Assembly: GCA_900771995.1 (NCBI GenBank)
Contig: CAAGQC010000036.1
Location: 1 to 42,704, forward strand
Source of the DNA: Lachnospiraceae bacterium
GTDB taxonomy: Bacteria > Bacillota > Clostridia > Lachnospirales > Lachnospiraceae
Direction of reading: 5' to 3'
DNA: 42,704 nt
Part shown: positions 1 through 8,388 of the stretch, piece after piece
Position numbering within the stretch: position 1 is the stretch's first letter
Layout: every line of letters starts with the position of its first letter
Program-made: the position numbers and the translations under genes
The notes under the pieces: model-generated
The model's input: the letters and a program-made list of their open reading frames with translations, nothing else
The model's database searches: none
What the model was told of the DNA's origin: nothing

Positions 1-2
1 AT

Positions 3-50
3 AAATTTAGCCATAATTGCTCATGCAAGCATGGCATTATGTCTAAATTT
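3..50. repeat. Long imperfect inverted repeat downstream of lgt
   Basis: The outer arms AAATTTAG (3-10) and CTAAATTT (43-50) pair. Inside them CATAAT (12-17) pairs with ATTATG (36-41), and an inner CATGC-AA-GCATG stem (22-33) closes the structure. It lies just beyond the lgt stop codon, so it could end the ychF-lgt transcript. There is no clear uridine run after the stem, so it is a weak terminator candidate and could equally be a stabilising or bidirectional hairpin. A second ATGGCT at 53-58 could pair instead with AGCCAT at 9-14. Confidence 0.5.
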
Positions 51-76
51 GCATGGCTCTGAATAGTTACAAATTT

Positions 77-952
77 TTAATTATTTTCCACCATGGACTG
101 CTTTTTCCGGCGTCTACGCACTACAACGTCCGTCACCACCGCAAAAATCACCATACACAGGGATAATACCTGAGATACGGCAAGGGTCGTACCCGGAATA
201 AACAGGGTGTCGGTGCGGATGCCTTCGATCCAGAATCTGCCCAGTCCGTAGCCTCCAAAGTACAACAGACAGATCTCTCCGTCGAACTTCTTGTGCTTGC
301 GGTACACCAACATAAGGATCAGGATCATCAGGTTCCAGAGACTCTCGTAGAGGAAAGTGGGGTGTACCTGAATATAATTGGTGCCTTCCAGAATGTGGGC
401 TGCCACGTTCTCGGAAATGTCCCGGCTGCGGACTGCTTCGATGGGAAGCCGCATGGCCAGAAAATTATCCGTGTATTCGCCGAAGACTTCACGGTTCATG
501 AAGTTGCCCCAGCGGCCGATGACCTGTCCGAGGACCAGTCCCGGCACACACAGATCTCCCAGCCGGAACGGATTGATCTTCTTGATCTTACAATAAATAA
601 ACAGGGTCAGGAACGCTCCGATCACACCACCGTAGATGGCCATACCACCGTTACGGGTATTGAAAATGCTAAGCAGATTGTCCTTGTAATAATCCCAGGC
701 GAAGACCACATAATAAATTCTGGCGCCGATCACGGAGAAAATCACGGCATAGATGGCAAAGTCCCAAATGGTATCCGGATTCTCACCGGTCACTTTTGCC
801 TCGTGTACCGCCATCAGAATGCCCGCCAGTACACCGATGCCGATGATCAGGCCGTAAAATGCGATCTCGAAACCGAATACGGAAAAGCTTCTGGGAACAT
901 TTTCCAGGTAAATGCCTAAATGGGGAAATGCAATATCTCCTGCATTCATCAT
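77..952 (-). CDS. lgt: Prolipoprotein diacylglyceryl transferase Lgt
   Basis: This 291-aa polytopic membrane enzyme transfers a diacylglyceryl group from phosphatidylglycerol to the lipobox cysteine of prolipoproteins, the first step of lipoprotein maturation. The Lgt signature GRWGNFMNREVFG is at about residues 146-158, with the conserved Arg, Asn and Glu in place. The GGMAIYGG segment near residue 102 is typical of the family. Several hydrophobic helices and a basic C-terminal tail fit the known topology. The length is normal. The start has GAGG about 9 bases upstream, although the adjacent second Met could also be used. The gene follows ychF by 18 bases and is probably its operon partner. 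The amidase at 2182-3363 is a likely local substrate. Confidence 0.96.
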   Translation of the reverse strand: MMNAGDIAFPHLGIYLENVPRSFSVFGFEIAFYGLIIGIGVLAGILMAVHEAKVTGENPDTIWDFAIYAVIFSVIGARIYYVVFAWDYYKDNLLSIFNTRNGGMAIYGGVIGAFLTLFIYCKIKKINPFRLGDLCVPGLVLGQVIGRWGNFMNREVFGEYTDNFLAMRLPIEAVRSRDISENVAAHILEGTNYIQVHPTFLYESLWNLMILILMLVYRKHKKFDGEICLLYFGGYGLGRFWIEGIRTDTLFIPGTTLAVSQVLSLCMVIFAVVTDVVVRRRRKKQSMVENN

Positions 953-970
953 AGTATTGTCCTCGTTTCC

Positions 971-2068
971 TTATACGTTGAATCTGAACAGGATCACATC
1001 GCCGTCCTGTACCACATAATCCTTACCTTCCATGCCTACCAGACCCTTTTCACGGGCAGCGGCCAGAGAGCCCTGCTCCAGCAGATCCTTGTAGTTCACC
1101 ACTTCTGCCTTGATGAAGCCTCTCTCGAAATCGGAGTGAATCTTACCGGCTGCCTGAGGTGCCTTGGTGCCGATCTTGATGGTCCATGCTCTGGTCTCAT
1201 CCTCACCTGCAGTCAGAAAGCTCATCAGACCTAAGATATGGTAGCTTGCCTTGATCAGCTTCTCCAGACCGGACTCCTTTAATCCCAGATCATCTAAGAA
1301 CATTGCCTTCTCGTCATCATCCAGTTCGGAGATTTCCTCCTCGATCTGCGCACAGATCACGAATACTTCGCTGTGCTCACCGGCTGCGAACTCTCGAACT
1401 TTGCCCACCATCTCATTGGAAGCGCCGTCATCCGCCAGATCGTCCTCAGATACATTGGCCGCATAGATCACGGGCTTGTAGGTCAGCAGATTGTATTCTT
1501 TTAACAGAGCCAGTTCATCCTCATCGGTCACGTCCAGGCTCTTTGCCATCTTACCGCTCTCCAGATGCTCCTTGATACGCTCCAGCAGTGCCAGCTCCTT
1601 GGCATAGGTCTTGTCCATTCTGGCCGCCTTGACTACCTTGGACAGTCTTCTCTCCAGTACCTCCAGATCTGCGAAGATCAGCTCCAGATTGATGGTCTCG
1701 ATATCACGCAGAGGGTTTACACTGCCGTCCACATGAATGACATTGGGATCCTCGAAGCATCTTACCACATGAACGATGGCATCCACTTCACGAATGTTGC
1801 TTAAGAACTGGTTGCCCAGTCCCTCGCCCTTGGACGCGCCCTTTACCAGACCTGCGATATCCACGAATTCGATCACCGCGGGAGTTACTTTCTTGGAATG
1901 ATACATCTCGCCCAGTGCTTTCAGTCTCTCATCCGGAACTGTTACCACACCCACATTGGGGTCAATGGTACAGAAGGGATAGTTGGCGGATTCTGCTCCT
2001 GCCTTGGTCAGGGAATTGAAAAGTGTACTCTTTCCCACGTTGGGAAGACCTACGATACCCAGCTTCAT
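971..2068 (-). CDS. ychF: Redox-regulated ATPase / Obg-like GTPase YchF
   Basis: This is a 365-aa cytosolic P-loop protein of the Obg/YchF family, which prefers ATP and associates with ribosomes. The G1 loop GLPNVGKST is at about residues 7-15. The switch segment with PFCTIDPNVG and the G3-like DIAGLVKGASKGEG follow in the usual order. A coiled-coil insertion (about residues 130-180) and a C-terminal TGS domain ending in GDVILFRFNV complete the canonical layout. The length matches bacterial YchF proteins of about 363-367 aa. A promoter with an extended -10 lies about 70 bases upstream, and lgt follows in the same direction. Nothing appears truncated or unusual. Assignment is very secure. Confidence 0.97.
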   Translation of the reverse strand: MKLGIVGLPNVGKSTLFNSLTKAGAESANYPFCTIDPNVGVVTVPDERLKALGEMYHSKKVTPAVIEFVDIAGLVKGASKGEGLGNQFLSNIREVDAIVHVVRCFEDPNVIHVDGSVNPLRDIETINLELIFADLEVLERRLSKVVKAARMDKTYAKELALLERIKEHLESGKMAKSLDVTDEDELALLKEYNLLTYKPVIYAANVSEDDLADDGASNEMVGKVREFAAGEHSEVFVICAQIEEEISELDDDEKAMFLDDLGLKESGLEKLIKASYHILGLMSFLTAGEDETRAWTIKIGTKAPQAAGKIHSDFERGFIKAEVVNYKDLLEQGSLAAAREKGLVGMEGKDYVVQDGDVILFRFNV

Positions 2069-2138
2069 ATTTATTTACCGTTCAGAAACCTTCCGGTTTA
2101 CTGCCTTTCTTGTGTTTTCTCGATATTCAGCATTGCTC

Positions 2139-2166
2139 ATTATAGCATATTTTAGTGCATTTGCAA
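2139..2166 (-). promoter_or_regulatory. Sigma-A-type promoter for ychF-lgt
   Basis: On the minus strand TTGCAA (2161-2166) and TATAAT (2139-2144) are separated by 16 bases. A TG one base before the -10 makes it an extended -10 element. It lies about 70 bases before the ychF start and after the amidase stop codon, so the ychF-lgt pair can be transcribed independently of the upstream amidase gene. Confidence 0.7.
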
Positions 2167-2181
2167 ATGGCGAAGAACCAT

Positions 2182-3363
2182 CTATTGTCCGAAATAGGTC
2201 TGAATTCCCGACAGCAGTCCTTCCGCCAGGGTATTTAGCGTGGCATCACTGTGGTCGGAATACCCGTTCCCCAGTTCCATATCCACAGAAGGGATCGTGC
2301 TGTAGGAAGTCTGGGTCAGGTCAATGCTCATGGTTCCTTTCCCATAGATTGTTGCTCCCTGTCCCCGCAGCCCTTCCACCAGATCCGCTCCCAGAGTGTC
2401 ATGCTGCTGCCAGTGGGAAGCCACCGGTTCCATGCTCTTCAATGCTTCCGGTACGGAAATGTAAAAACATCCCTTGTCGTAATCCTTACCGTCACCGCTG
2501 TCCCAGTGCAGAGCGATATGGCAATCCGCCACATTGTTGCAGAGCACCGTCCGGGCCACATTGTCCAACTGTACATCCTCGCCGTCCCGCAGCATCAGCA
2601 CATCATAGCCGGAGGCCAACAGCTTGTCCCGCAAGATCTGTGCCATCCGGAGCGTCACCGTACGTTCCGGCGTCCCGTCCTGAAATGTCATGCCTCCGGA
2701 GACTGCGGCAGCTTCCGTAGCTCCCGCCGCTGTGCTGCCTCCCGTGGTCTTGGCAGAGCCGTCGGGGTGACACAGGGTCTTGACCTTTGCTCCTCCTGCG
2801 GTGCCGTGTCCCGCATTGACTCCGATGACGATTCCTTTTCGTCCGGATTCCTCCGGTGCCCGGTACAGTACGGCGGCTCCGGTGTTGATCTTGGAGTGAT
2901 CTGCATATTCCCAGTCCGGATTCAGGGTGATCTGCTGTCCGTCAGTGACCTCCATCGGCTGACTCTGGGATCCTTCCGCCGACTCTGCTGCCGTCTCCGT
3001 AATGTCAATGTCCCCGCCTTGCGGCATTACTGTCTCCGTCTCCGGGGCAGTATCCTGCGCTGTTGTCTGTGGTTTCTGAGCTGCTGCGGTATTTTCTGTC
3101 TCCCGGGCTGCCGCGCTTTCCATCGGTTCCTTCCTGCCGGAGCCTTCCACGGTCTGAGTGTTATCTATCGTCTCTTTCAGATCATTTTCCCGGCTTTCTA
3201 TGGCTGATTCGGCTGGTTCTTCCGCGGTCATGCTTTCTGCGGCCACGCTCTCCAAACTCTCCGCATTCTCCGCATCGCCCCGGGCGCCACAGGCTGTCAT
3301 TCCCAACAGCAGTCCCATCCCTGCCACAACCGCCGCCATTCTGTATGTTTTCCTGCGATTCAT
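2182..3363 (-). CDS. Probable lipoprotein N-acetylmuramoyl-L-alanine amidase (Amidase_3)
   Basis: This 393-aa protein probably cleaves the amide bond between N-acetylmuramic acid and the stem peptide of peptidoglycan. A basic N-terminus and hydrophobic stretch end in LLLGMTAC, so Cys25 is a likely lipidation site, although Met at -3 is not the best lipobox residue. Residues 30-150 are an acidic, Ser/Thr/Ala-rich spacer that would reach into the wall. The catalytic domain starts at about residue 177. His186 in NAGHG, Glu233, His282 or His286 in CHIALHW, and Glu363 in DMELG match the zinc ligands and catalytic Glu of the Amidase_3 family. An insertion of about 40 residues follows the first His. 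GGAGG precedes the start. No SH3 or SPOR domain is present. Confidence 0.85.
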   Translation of the reverse strand: MNRRKTYRMAAVVAGMGLLLGMTACGARGDAENAESLESVAAESMTAEEPAESAIESRENDLKETIDNTQTVEGSGRKEPMESAAARETENTAAAQKPQTTAQDTAPETETVMPQGGDIDITETAAESAEGSQSQPMEVTDGQQITLNPDWEYADHSKINTGAAVLYRAPEESGRKGIVIGVNAGHGTAGGAKVKTLCHPDGSAKTTGGSTAAGATEAAAVSGGMTFQDGTPERTVTLRMAQILRDKLLASGYDVLMLRDGEDVQLDNVARTVLCNNVADCHIALHWDSGDGKDYDKGCFYISVPEALKSMEPVASHWQQHDTLGADLVEGLRGQGATIYGKGTMSIDLTQTSYSTIPSVDMELGNGYSDHSDATLNTLAEGLLSGIQTYFGQ

Positions 3364-3383
3364 ATTTTTGTTCCTCCGACACG

Positions 3384-3422
3384 AAAAGAACCACAGCCGT
3401 TGTTTTCAGCTATGGTTCTTTT
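3384..3422 (-). terminator. Terminator-like hairpin between receptor gene and amidase gene
   Basis: A 14-bp stem with one mismatch pairs 3384-3397 with 3409-3422, around an 11-base loop. On the minus strand it ends in a TTTT run within GGTTCTTTT. It can end transcription of the chemoreceptor gene. It also lies only about 20 bases before the amidase start codon, in the leader of that gene. Confidence 0.75.
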
Positions 3423-3465
3423 GTTCTTTCTTTTTATCTTTGCGTTTCCGTGAAATGTTCTTCTC

Positions 3466-4731
3466 TTAACCGCGCAGTTTGAAATGCTCCAACAGCTCAT
3501 TCAGAGTCGTCGCGGAAGCGGAAAGCTCCTCGCTGGTAGCGGAAGTCTCCTGTGCTGCTGCGGAGTTGGACTGGATAACATCGTTGATATCCTCCACGCC
3601 CTTCTTGATATTGCCGACAGATACAGCCTGTCGGTCAGATGCTGTACGGATGTTGGCAACCTCCTGGATAATCTGATCCAGTTCGGTCATCACCTTCTGC
3701 ATTGCCTCGTTGGTCTCCTTGGTAACCTTGTTGCCCACTTCTACTTCGTTCATGGACTCTTCGATCAGCTTCTTGGACTCTACTGCGGAATTTGCACTTT
3801 CCTCTGCCAGCTGTCTGATCTGATCCGCCACGACTGCGAAACCTCTTCCGGCTTCTCCTGCTCTTGCAGCCTCAATGGAAGCATTCAGAGACAGCAGATT
3901 GGTCTGAGATGCGATGTTCTCGATATCTGCAATGATCTTCTCGATGTTCTGGGTGGTGGTATCGATCTTCTTCATGGCGTCAACCAGTTCATCCATCTTC
4001 TTCTGGCTGTTGGCTGCCTCGATACCTACCTGCTTTGCCTTGTCGTGAACGATGTCAGTGGACTTGGTGTTATCCAGTACCTGACCGGTTACTTCTTCTA
4101 CGGTAGCCACCAGTTCCTCAACGGCTGCGGCCTGGCTGGTAGCACCTTCTGCGATATCCTGTGCGCTGACAGCCAGCTGGTTACTTCCGGCAGATACCTG
4201 TTCGGAAGATCCCTGAATACCGTGCATGGTCTCACTGATCTTGTTCACCATCTCATTCAGTTCGTCCAATATGCTGCGAAGCTGTCCTACATAAGCTTCC
4301 GGACAGCTGCTATGTACGTCAAAATTCCCCTCGGAAAACTTCTCAACGATATCATTCAAATCCGTTACCACTTTCTTCAGGATTCCGGCTGCGGTCTCAA
4401 AGCTGTCAGATAAACGTCCCAGTTCATCCTCAGACTCATAAGGGGTACCGATCTCGAAATCGCCGGATGCGATCTTCTCCGATGCCACCACCAGACTCCC
4501 AATAGGCTCCACCAGCATATTGGTGAGCATTTTCGCGAATCTGAGGGTCAGGAAAATACTTACTGCTGCTAAAATCAACACGATTACGATCCCCACGTAA
4601 TTCTGTGTCTGTAACATTGCCCCCAATGCCACAAATGCGATCAGGACGTATAACACATCCATGATTCGAAATACAAGAGACAGTTTGTTCTTGATAGGTC
4701 TGTTTCTAAGCATTTCTTCTAATTTCTTCAT
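3466..4731 (-). CDS. Methyl-accepting chemotaxis-type receptor without an external sensor domain
   Basis: This 421-aa receptor has two closely spaced transmembrane helices (about residues 20-41 and 46-66) joined by only a few residues, so it lacks the usual extracellular ligand-binding domain. A HAMP-like segment follows (about 67-125). The long coiled-coil signalling domain then carries the hallmark hairpin NASIEAARAGEAGRGFAVVA near residue 285, the region that docks CheA and CheW. Such receptors may sense membrane state or act in clusters with others. No che genes occur in this window, so its partners are elsewhere. A strong AAGGAG site lies 9 bases before the start. It has its own promoter and is followed by a terminator hairpin, so it is probably monocistronic. 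Confidence 0.93.
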   Translation of the reverse strand: MKKLEEMLRNRPIKNKLSLVFRIMDVLYVLIAFVALGAMLQTQNYVGIVIVLILAAVSIFLTLRFAKMLTNMLVEPIGSLVVASEKIASGDFEIGTPYESEDELGRLSDSFETAAGILKKVVTDLNDIVEKFSEGNFDVHSSCPEAYVGQLRSILDELNEMVNKISETMHGIQGSSEQVSAGSNQLAVSAQDIAEGATSQAAAVEELVATVEEVTGQVLDNTKSTDIVHDKAKQVGIEAANSQKKMDELVDAMKKIDTTTQNIEKIIADIENIASQTNLLSLNASIEAARAGEAGRGFAVVADQIRQLAEESANSAVESKKLIEESMNEVEVGNKVTKETNEAMQKVMTELDQIIQEVANIRTASDRQAVSVGNIKKGVEDINDVIQSNSAAAQETSATSEELSASATTLNELLEHFKLRG

Positions 4732-4770
4732 TTGTATTTACTCCTTCCACTTTATAATCCCATAACTTTA

Positions 4771-4799
4771 ATTCTAAATCCCCATAGGAATTTCGTCAA
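4771..4799 (-). promoter_or_regulatory. Sigma-A-type promoter for the chemoreceptor gene
   Basis: On the minus strand TTGACG (4794-4799) and TAGAAT (4771-4776) are 17 bases apart. The start codon of the receptor lies about 35 bases beyond the predicted transcription start, with a good ribosome binding site between. The element sits directly after the telA-like stop codon. No clear terminator separates the two genes. Confidence 0.75.
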
Positions 4800-4838
4800 G
4801 CGTTAAGCTTCATAAAATTATGTAAATTCTATCTAAAA

Positions 4839-5999
4839 TCAGGTATGAGATGCCTTACTCATCTCCAGCAGTTTCTCCCGCATCTCGTTCTCGATCCGCT
4901 GTAAATCTTCCTCGGCGCTCTGTCTTCTGGCACGGCCTTCCTCCTGGATCTTCATGACTTCATCCAGTGTGGTCATCAGTGTCTGATTCGTGGTCTTGAG
5001 GGTCTCGATATCCACGATTCCCCGCTCCGATTCCTTCGCTGTCTCCACAGATGCTACTTTCAGTGCCTCCGCATTCTTCTTCAACAGTTCATTGGTCATA
5101 TCCGATACCGCACGCTGGGCTTTGGCCGCATCCGTTGCATGATCCAGCCCGATGGCAATGACCATCTGGCTCTTCCACAGAGGGATCGTATTCACCAGTG
5201 TGGACTGGATCTTCTCAGACATGGCGATATCATTGGACTGGATCAGACGGATCTGGGGTGCCATCTGCAGGGAAATGGCTCTGGTCAGTTCCAGATCATA
5301 GATCTTCTTCTCGAACCGCTCACACATTGCCGCGAAATCCTTCGCTGCCTGGGTGTCCTCCGGCAGTCCGCTCTTCTGTGCCTTTTCCAGAAGTTCCGGC
5401 AGTTCCACATTTCTCGCCTGTGCCAGCTTCTTTTTTCCCGCCAGAATGTACATGGACAGTTCCTTGAAATAATTCAGGTTCAGCTGATACAGCTTATCCA
5501 GTACCGCCACATCCTTTAACAGTACCACCTGATGGCTCTCCATGGCCGCGCAGATCTTACCGATATTCACTTCCGCCTTATCATATTTTGCCTTCAGATT
5601 GCTCAGCTTGTCCCCACTCTTTTTGAACAGGCCGAAGAATCCCTTTTCCTCTTCGGTATCGAAATCCTTTAACTGAGCCACCACATCGGTCAGAAGCTGT
5701 CCGACTTCGCCCATATCCTTGGTCCGGACATTGCTCAAGGCCGTCTCAGAAAAATCCGCGATCTTCTTCTGGCTTCCCGCACCGTACTGCAGCACTGCCT
5801 GCGTGTTGGTCAGGTCGATCTGTGCTGCGAAATCGTCTACCATTTTCTGTTCTTCCGGTGTCAGTTCCATCTCCGGAACCACCTGTTCCTCTACCAGTTC
5901 TTCCGGTTTCTTCTCCACGATCTCCGCTTTTGCTTCCGCAAAAGGATCCAGTGTCAGTGTGGGTGCTTCCTGTGTGACTGCGTCCAAATCAATACTCAT
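4839..5999 (-). CDS. TelA / toxic anion resistance family protein
   Basis: This 386-aa cytoplasmic protein belongs to the TelA (toxic anion resistance, KlaA-like) family, first linked to tellurite resistance and later to envelope stress and antimicrobial tolerance. Its biochemical activity is not established. The N-terminal 45 residues are acidic and disordered-looking. The remainder is almost entirely helical and coiled-coil, with recognisable family segments such as KGFFGLFKKSGDKL and the run around TIPLWKSQMVIAIGL. It has no signal peptide or membrane span. It lies 47 bases after the xpaC-like gene. TelA and XpaC homologues are commonly neighbours, so they probably act together. It is the last gene of the long murE-to-telA run. 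Confidence 0.88.
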   Translation of the reverse strand: MSIDLDAVTQEAPTLTLDPFAEAKAEIVEKKPEELVEEQVVPEMELTPEEQKMVDDFAAQIDLTNTQAVLQYGAGSQKKIADFSETALSNVRTKDMGEVGQLLTDVVAQLKDFDTEEEKGFFGLFKKSGDKLSNLKAKYDKAEVNIGKICAAMESHQVVLLKDVAVLDKLYQLNLNYFKELSMYILAGKKKLAQARNVELPELLEKAQKSGLPEDTQAAKDFAAMCERFEKKIYDLELTRAISLQMAPQIRLIQSNDIAMSEKIQSTLVNTIPLWKSQMVIAIGLDHATDAAKAQRAVSDMTNELLKKNAEALKVASVETAKESERGIVDIETLKTTNQTLMTTLDEVMKIQEEGRARRQSAEEDLQRIENEMREKLLEMSKASHT

Positions 6000-6046
6000 G
6001 TCTATACCCCCGTCTTCTTTCTGCTTTTTCTTTTACTATTTCCTTA

Positions 6047-7453
6047 TTATTTCTTTTCTCTTACAAAATCCGATTCCGTCAGTCCTTCTTTGGCCAGCAT
6101 GGTCTGCAGAACCTGTGCATCCGCCGAAGCATCAAAGGCTGCATCCTGAAACAGATTGTTCAGCAATGTAACAAATGCCTGATTGATCATATCCAGTGTC
6201 TTCTCGATCTCCTTCTTGGCTTCGAGAATATCCTCCCCCGGACTGCTGACTTCGTCAAATTCCGCATACTGCTCCACCAGCTTTAACATGGTGGGCAGAT
6301 AATAGTCCATCAGTTTATGCATCCGGTGCATCTGCTCCGGATGCTCCTGTACTCTGTCAAAGATCTCCTTCAGAAGATTCTCCAGACGGTAAAGCTTTCC
6401 GGAGATGGCCTCTCCCTCGATCCTGTCATTCAGATCCCGCAGATGACGGATGTACTCCATGCCCTCCGCCACCATACTGTGCAGTTCCTGTTCCCTGCGG
6501 CTTTCTTCGGTATCCTGCGGATCGACACTCTCTGTATTCTGCTCCTTCTCCTGCTCGCTGATCTTTTTCTGCTCCAGATAGGCTTTCTCTGTCTCCAGAT
6601 ACTGTCTGTAGATCACATCGTTGAGCATAAAGCAGGTCTCTTTGTCATCTAAATGTCCGTCCGGAAACATTCCGGCTTTTAACATCTTCCGCAGATCTCT
6701 TCGGACATAGCGGACACTTTTTCCGGTGTATCGGGCCATTTCGGTGATTACCCCGTACATTTTGGTACCGCACAGTTCCAGATACTTTTCCGCACGTTTT
6801 AATCTTCTGCGCTGTCCGTTACCGTAAGAGATCATTTCCAGAAATATCAGGGAAAGTACTCCCGGCAGGATTGCCGCACTCAGTGACGCTGCTCCAAAAG
6901 CGGCCAGAAGCAGCTGTATCAGCAGTCCCAGTCCGCTGAATCCCAACCCGATTCCACCGAACACGGTACACAGGGTTCCGGAGACATTTCCCTTTTTCTC
7001 CATTTTGACCAGAGAAGTCATTTCTGCTGCGGTAGCCTGTCTCGGTGGCACCGGCTGTGTCTGATTCTGCGCCCGGTTTTGTGCCGCCTGAGCTCTGCGC
7101 TGTTCTTCCCATTGCTGTTCCCGTTCCCTGCGCTGTCTGTGCCATTCCTCGTTCTGTCTGCGGTGTTCTTCCCGCTGACGCTCCCGCTGTTCCCGTTCCG
7201 CTTGAATCTGCTCTTCGGTCTTTTCTTCCTCACGTTTTTTGTCCTGCCAGCTGCGCTGGGAATTCCACACTTTTTTCTCCGTAGCCTCTCTGGCTTCCCT
7301 GGAAAGATTCGCCTGAAAATCTGCTTCCCGCAGAGCATCGTTGACCGTATCCGTCACCAGCATGTTCAATGCATGGAAATCTCCGGTCTTCATGGCTTCC
7401 GCAATGGTCTCTTTAAATTTTTCCCCTAGATTATTGTTCTGCGTCTCACTCAT
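6047..7453 (-). CDS. XpaC-like family membrane protein (5-bromo-4-chloroindolyl phosphate hydrolysis family)
   Basis: This 468-aa protein has an N-terminal helical region. A strongly charged Glu/Arg/Gln-rich coiled coil follows (about residues 65-130). Two hydrophobic segments (about 160-205) form a membrane hairpin. The C-terminal half resembles the XpaC domain, including a segment near YGVITEMARYTGKSV and a long coiled-coil tail. The family name comes from a Bacillus phenotype and the true activity is unknown. The gene begins 2 bases after the rsgA stop codon with a weak ribosome site, which suggests translational coupling. TelA follows at once. I infer a membrane-associated stress partnership with TelA; enzymatic function is not supported by visible catalytic motifs. 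Confidence 0.78.
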   Translation of the reverse strand: MSETQNNNLGEKFKETIAEAMKTGDFHALNMLVTDTVNDALREADFQANLSREAREATEKKVWNSQRSWQDKKREEEKTEEQIQAEREQRERQREEHRRQNEEWHRQRREREQQWEEQRRAQAAQNRAQNQTQPVPPRQATAAEMTSLVKMEKKGNVSGTLCTVFGGIGLGFSGLGLLIQLLLAAFGAASLSAAILPGVLSLIFLEMISYGNGQRRRLKRAEKYLELCGTKMYGVITEMARYTGKSVRYVRRDLRKMLKAGMFPDGHLDDKETCFMLNDVIYRQYLETEKAYLEQKKISEQEKEQNTESVDPQDTEESRREQELHSMVAEGMEYIRHLRDLNDRIEGEAISGKLYRLENLLKEIFDRVQEHPEQMHRMHKLMDYYLPTMLKLVEQYAEFDEVSSPGEDILEAKKEIEKTLDMINQAFVTLLNNLFQDAAFDASADAQVLQTMLAKEGLTESDFVREKK

Positions 7454-7455
7454 AG

Positions 7456-8370
7456 TTAATATTTTCTCTGATTTTTCAGTTCTTCATAGAGCAGACAGTA
7501 ATTTTCATACCGTATCTGCGGGATCTCTCCCTCCGCCACGGCATCTTTCACACCGCATACCGGCTCTGAGATATGGGAGCATCCTCCGAATCTGCAATAT
7601 TTCTCAAAGGGAGCAAACTCCGGATAATACTCCGCCAGCTGCTCCTTCTCCAACTGGAACAGCCCCAGGGAACTGAAGCCCGGAGTGTCCAGAATATAAG
7701 TATCCTGTGCAATGGAGATCAGTTCGGAATGTCTGGTGGTGTGCTTTCCCCGCTCGATCTTCTCGCTGATGGTTCCCGTCTCCATAACGGTTCCCGATTG
7801 CAGACAGTTCACCAGAGATGACTTTCCCACACCGCTGGGACCGGCCACCGTCGTGGTCTTCCCCCGGAGCAGTTCCTGAATAGTATCGATTCCTTCTTTT
7901 CTGGCAGCACTGACCGTGATGGTCCGGAAGCCGGCCTGTTCGTAAATAGCCCGGTAGTCTTCCTTTTTCCCCTCCTCATCGATGTCCTGCTTGTTAAAAC
8001 AGATGATACAGGGGATCTCCTGCTGCTGCATCATGATCAGGAAGCGGTCCAGCAGATTAAAATTCGGCTGGGGCTTCGTGATCGCGAAGATCACAAGCGC
8101 CTGATCCACGTTGGCTACCGCCGGGCGGATCAGTTCGCTGTGTCTGGGAAGCAGTTCCCTGATATTTCCTTTTTTCTGTGCCTCGTCCAGAATATCCAGT
8201 TCCACATCATCCCCCACAAGGGGTTTTCTGTGATCCTTGCGGAAGACTCCCTTGGCCTTACATTCGTAGATCGTGCCATTTTCCGTATGGCCAACGTCCG
8301 CTACGTGGCCAACGTCCGCTACGTGGACGTAATAGAACCCGGCAATTCCTTTTATAATCTTGCCCTTCAT
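7456..8370 (-). CDS. rsgA: Ribosome small subunit-dependent GTPase RsgA
   Basis: This 304-aa circularly permuted GTPase assists maturation of the 30S ribosomal subunit. An N-terminal OB-fold (about residues 1-70) is followed by G4 (FNKQD), G1 (GPSGVGKSS) and G3 (DTPGF), in the permuted order that defines the family. A C-terminal zinc-binding segment has Cys, Cys, His and Cys in CRFGGCSHISEPVC. The OB-fold contains an unusual in-frame 6-residue tandem duplication (VGHVAD twice), described separately. It lies directly downstream of prkC, an arrangement conserved in many Firmicutes in which PrkC can phosphorylate RsgA. The overall length remains normal. Confidence 0.96.
   Translation of the reverse strand: MKGKIIKGIAGFYYVHVADVGHVADVGHTENGTIYECKAKGVFRKDHRKPLVGDDVELDILDEAQKKGNIRELLPRHSELIRPAVANVDQALVIFAITKPQPNFNLLDRFLIMMQQQEIPCIICFNKQDIDEEGKKEDYRAIYEQAGFRTITVSAARKEGIDTIQELLRGKTTTVAGPSGVGKSSLVNCLQSGTVMETGTISEKIERGKHTTRHSELISIAQDTYILDTPGFSSLGLFQLEKEQLAEYYPEFAPFEKYCRFGGCSHISEPVCGVKDAVAEGEIPQIRYENYCLLYEELKNQRKY
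8289..8326 (-). repeat. 18-bp tandem duplication inside rsgA
   Basis: The 18-bp unit ggccaacgtccgctacgt occupies 8289-8306 and is repeated exactly at 8307-8324, with two further matching bases. It is in frame and adds six residues near residue 20 of RsgA, in the N-terminal OB-fold. Exact identity suggests a recent slippage event. Confidence 0.95.
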
Positions 8371-8388
8371 AGCTTCCTGCCTCTGGTC

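Noticed and set aside
3484..4413. A 309-codon plus-strand frame opposite the chemoreceptor gene
   Set aside because: Its Leu/Cys-rich sequence is the complement of coiled-coil codons in the receptor and shows no independent signals.
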